Assembly (NCBI GenBank): GCA_038373865.1
Contig: JAXGGA010002992.1
Location: 1 to 64,000 of the forward strand
DNA from: Uloborus plumipes
Lineage: Eukaryota; Arthropoda; Arachnida; Araneae; Uloboridae
Direction: 5' to 3'
Length of the DNA stretch: 64,000 bases
Positions 62,016 through 64,000 of this stretch are shown here, piece after piece. The notes beneath the pieces were generated by a model, which was given only the letters and a program-made list of their open reading frames with translations, made no database searches and was not told the DNA's origin. A program made the position numbers and the translations under genes. The number at the start of each line of letters is the position of its first letter. The first letter of the stretch is position 1.

Positions 62016-63399
62016 TTTTTTTTTCAAATGGCTGAAGATCGTCTTCATCAGTATCATAACACTCTTCCTTGTCTTCTACCAATTCTACTATGTCAGATTC
62101 TGTTATTTCTGCTATTTCATCACTTTTTAACCACTCTTCAACATCAATTGTATCTGAATTTTCACAGCCTGGTAATTCTTTTACTAAATCTTTCAACACA
62201 TGGTTTTCCTTATCGTCACTCAAAATTTCGTCGGATGGTACTATTCTAGGTAAAAATTTACCCCAACATTTATTTATTGTAGTCGATTTAACTTCATTCC
62301 AAGAATCCGCTATCCAATAAACAATGTCTTTCATGTTAACATTATTCAGTACGTTCTGAACACTTTCATCAGAGTGAACTAAATGTTCCAGCAAACGGCA
62401 TCGATATTTCTTCTTCAAATTCTCTAGCACACCTTGATCTAATGGCTGTATTAAACTTGTAACATTAGTAGGAAAAAATATAACATGGATATCACCACAC
62501 CGCAGCTCATTTTCGTCTGGATGAGATGGAGCATTATCCAGAAACAAAATTGCTTTGCAGGGTAGATTTTTTTGTTTTAAATTCTTCTTTACTTCTGGAA
62601 CAAAATGATCAAAAAACCACTTCTTGAAAATCTCTTTTTCCATCCAAGCACTTTTTTGGTTGGTATAGTTTACTGGTATCGCTTCTTTGCTGATATTTTT
62701 TAAAGCTCTGGGCTTGGCAGATTTTCCTATAAGAGTAAGCTTCATTTTGTGGGTTCCAGATGCATTGGCACATGCCAAAATGGTTAATCGCTCTTTTTGT
62801 TTTTTATGTCCTGGAGCTGACTTTTCGTCTTTCGAAGCAAGCGATTTTGCCAAGTTTAAGCCAGTTTCATCGCAGTTGTATAGCTGATCAGGAGTTAGTT
62901 TTTCAGTGAATATAATTTCTTCTGTCTTTTCTTGAAATGGAAGCACTGCCGATGAATCTGCCGAGAGTTTTTCACCGCAAATGTTAAGTTGGCGTACACC
63001 ATAACGTTTTTTCCACCGATCTAACCAACCAACACTTGCAGTAAAATCTTCTCCTTCTTTAAATTTATCGTTAAAAAACTTGGCCTTTTCCTGAAGGATG
63101 GTTCCACTTATGGAAGTTCCCTTGCTGCGCTGTTGAGTAAACCAAAGAAACAAAGCTTCGTTAGTTTTTCCGAAGTCCGAGGTTCGCATCGTTTTCCGCT
63201 TTTCTGCTGGTGTTTCGTTGCACTTCTGTGAGCAAAACTGCTCAATTTTCGTGCGATTGCATTGCCAGTCTCCAACTGTTACTTCTCCAACACCCAAATC
63301 AGTAGCAACACTTTTTATTGTTTCTACCGCGTCTAACCTTTTGACTGCTTCTAACTTTGTAATCATAGACACAAATTTTCTTTTATTTTTTCCACTCAT
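62002..63399 (-). CDS. Tigger/pogo-family transposase, C-terminus frameshifted
   Basis: 465 codons from the ATG at 63399. Domains in order: a psq-type helix-turn-helix (about residues 8-55; ITKLEAVKRLDAVETIKSVA, LGVGEVTVGDW), a CENP-B/Tc5-type second DNA-binding domain (about 68-138; LFLWFTQQRSKGTSISGTIL, WLDRWKKRYGVRQ), and a DDE integrase domain (about 165-380). The catalytic aspartates are Asp177 (YNCDETGL), Asp288 (LFLDNAPSHP) and Asp321 (IQPLDQG), a DD32D spacing as in Tigger. The acidic tail ends prematurely: just after QPFE the coding strand has ten A residues, the frame shifts, and a stop follows at 62004-62002. The expected conserved tail continues in another frame (61881-62015). It cuts and pastes its own element at TA sites; the present copy may be impaired. 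A start three codons earlier at GTG is possible but less likely. Confidence 0.92.
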   Translation of the reverse strand: MSGKNKRKFVSMITKLEAVKRLDAVETIKSVATDLGVGEVTVGDWQCNRTKIEQFCSQKCNETPAEKRKTMRTSDFGKTNEALFLWFTQQRSKGTSISGTILQEKAKFFNDKFKEGEDFTASVGWLDRWKKRYGVRQLNICGEKLSADSSAVLPFQEKTEEIIFTEKLTPDQLYNCDETGLNLAKSLASKDEKSAPGHKKQKERLTILACANASGTHKMKLTLIGKSAKPRALKNISKEAIPVNYTNQKSAWMEKEIFKKWFFDHFVPEVKKNLKQKNLPCKAILFLDNAPSHPDENELRCGDIHVIFFPTNVTSLIQPLDQGVLENLKKKYRCRLLEHLVHSDESVQNVLNNVNMKDIVYWIADSWNEVKSTTINKCWGKFLPRIVPSDEILSDDKENHVLKDLVKELPGCENSDTIDVEEWLKSDEIAEITESDIVELVEDKEECYDTDEDDLQPFEKKNLSQ

Positions 63400-64000
63400 T
63401 TTTATCACAGGCAGCTAAAAGTATCCGAAACGAACAGAATCCAGAACAGCATCCGAAATGGTAAGAATGAGGAACGGGTTCAATGTGAAAAAATGACCGA
63501 GCAACTTTGCAATCACAGAGAAAAGAGAAAGAAGATCCATAACCACATTGTACACAACACACTTAAAGGAACTTGGAATACTATTCAAGAAAATACAATA
63601 GAATAAACAAGTTTACTCAGGATCCTATGATACTGTCTTATTTATGGTCCTGCAGGTTACTAATCCTTTTCAACCACCCTAGCCACCTGCTAAATGTCTT
63701 GGGAGTAACTGATAAGAGTAGAAAGAGTGCCAGACAAGCGTCTGACAGGGTGGGTGTCTAAAGTGATCTTGATATTCCAGGAAGAAAAGAAACAAACAAC
63801 ATTTCTGAGATCAACCGGGGATAACTCAAAATCTTTGGGCGCCTCGGATTATGCGGAACCTCGGACTTTCGAGACTCGGATTTTCGAGACTCCACTGTAA
63901 ACTAATTAACAGTAGCAAAATCACTTACCAGAGGACTGTTTTCACAATGACCCAGATGCATACTTTCATCACAAATGTGGCTCTGAAACTAAACAAAGTG

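Larger units (their letters stand above)
61667..63897 (-). mobile_element. Near-complete Tigger element
   Basis: The ends CAGTAGAGTCTCGAAAATCC and CAGTGGAGTCTCGAAAATCC (complement of right) differ at one of 23 positions; a second CTCGAAAGTCCGAGG copy lies inside the right end. TA flanks both sides (61665-61666, 63898-63899). It encodes a 465-residue transposase on the minus strand. The high end identity and long frame indicate a recent insertion. Confidence 0.92.
61545..64000. mobile_element. GGGCGATTCTCT-family element interrupted by Tigger, runs off window
   Basis: 61560-61666 and 63900-64000 align with the continuous copy at 34690-34920 (TAATAT.TG.AAAACTATTG.AACATAATT on one side, AGAGGACTGTTTTC and CTGATGCATACTTTCATCAC-like text on the other). 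The Tigger element lies between. The left end is degraded or truncated, and the right end lies beyond the window. Confidence 0.7.

Noticed and set aside
62007..62320. Plus-strand frames overlapping the Tigger transposase
   Set aside because: Antisense shadows of the acidic tail of the transposase.
1..64000. CRISPR arrays, bacterial operons, rRNA genes, intact tRNA genes
   Set aside because: None seen. Spliced genes and eukaryotic transposons show this is animal nuclear DNA, and the only tRNA-like segments are SINE-like.

Overview
This is an AT-rich, intron-rich animal nuclear segment, not a bacterial or viral one. Exons are short and separated by multi-kilobase GT-AG introns, and there are long simple repeats. 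Most of the bases belong to decayed or young transposable elements: Tigger/pogo, hAT-like, unassigned terminal-inverted-repeat (TIR) families, CR1-like and I/Jockey-like LINEs, and Penelope-like elements. That mix, with arthropod-style RT protein matches, suggests an arthropod, perhaps an arachnid. The taxon is an inference.

One host gene can be read with confidence. Seven plus-strand exons between 8806 and 37427 encode 311 residues of ECH1, the delta(3,5)-delta(2,4)-dienoyl-CoA isomerase. All three catalytic acidic residues are present at the right spacing, the reading phase is continuous across six introns, and the protein ends in the peroxisomal signal SKL. The exon carrying the start codon was not found. 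Two weaker minus-strand host-like exons are a terminal exon with stop and AATAAA at 43814-44057, and a first coding exon with a strong splice donor and a TATA/CCAAT-type upstream region at 57866-57928. A MADF-domain fragment lies at 588-803 on the minus strand.

Layout. 1-8800: MADF fragment, a TA-flanked MITE, a 2.35-kb foldback element, a tRNA-derived SINE and a CR1 3' end. 8.8-37.8 kb: ECH1, its introns filled with TIR elements, a dead I/Jockey-like LINE with RT and RNase H (31.2-33.6 kb) and a Penelope-like GIY-YIG remnant (34.0-35.5 kb). 38-47 kb: a second CR1 end, a 3.0-kb foldback element, a region scattered with a GTCAGTCAGTTACC motif, a hAT-like element split by a TA-flanked MITE, and a perfect 106-bp inverted repeat. 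47-58 kb: mostly unique AT-rich DNA, degenerate G/C-rich tandem repeats, further MITEs, and a hAT MITE with a perfect 8-bp target duplication beside the 57.9-kb exon. 58-64 kb: small tandem duplications and a nearly complete Tigger element (61667-63897) whose 465-residue transposase has one frameshift near its end.

The most informative structure is nesting. Several elements sit inside others, and in three cases a second copy of the host element elsewhere in the window shows the pre-insertion sequence, so insertion points and TA duplications can be read directly. Two foldback elements and one shorter element share GGGYSATTC-like ends and 4-bp ATAN flanks, and may be one group that I cannot assign to a superfamily. 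I found no convincing wholly new biological system. The best candidates for follow-up are the 40-46.7 kb region and the GGGYSATTC-ended group.
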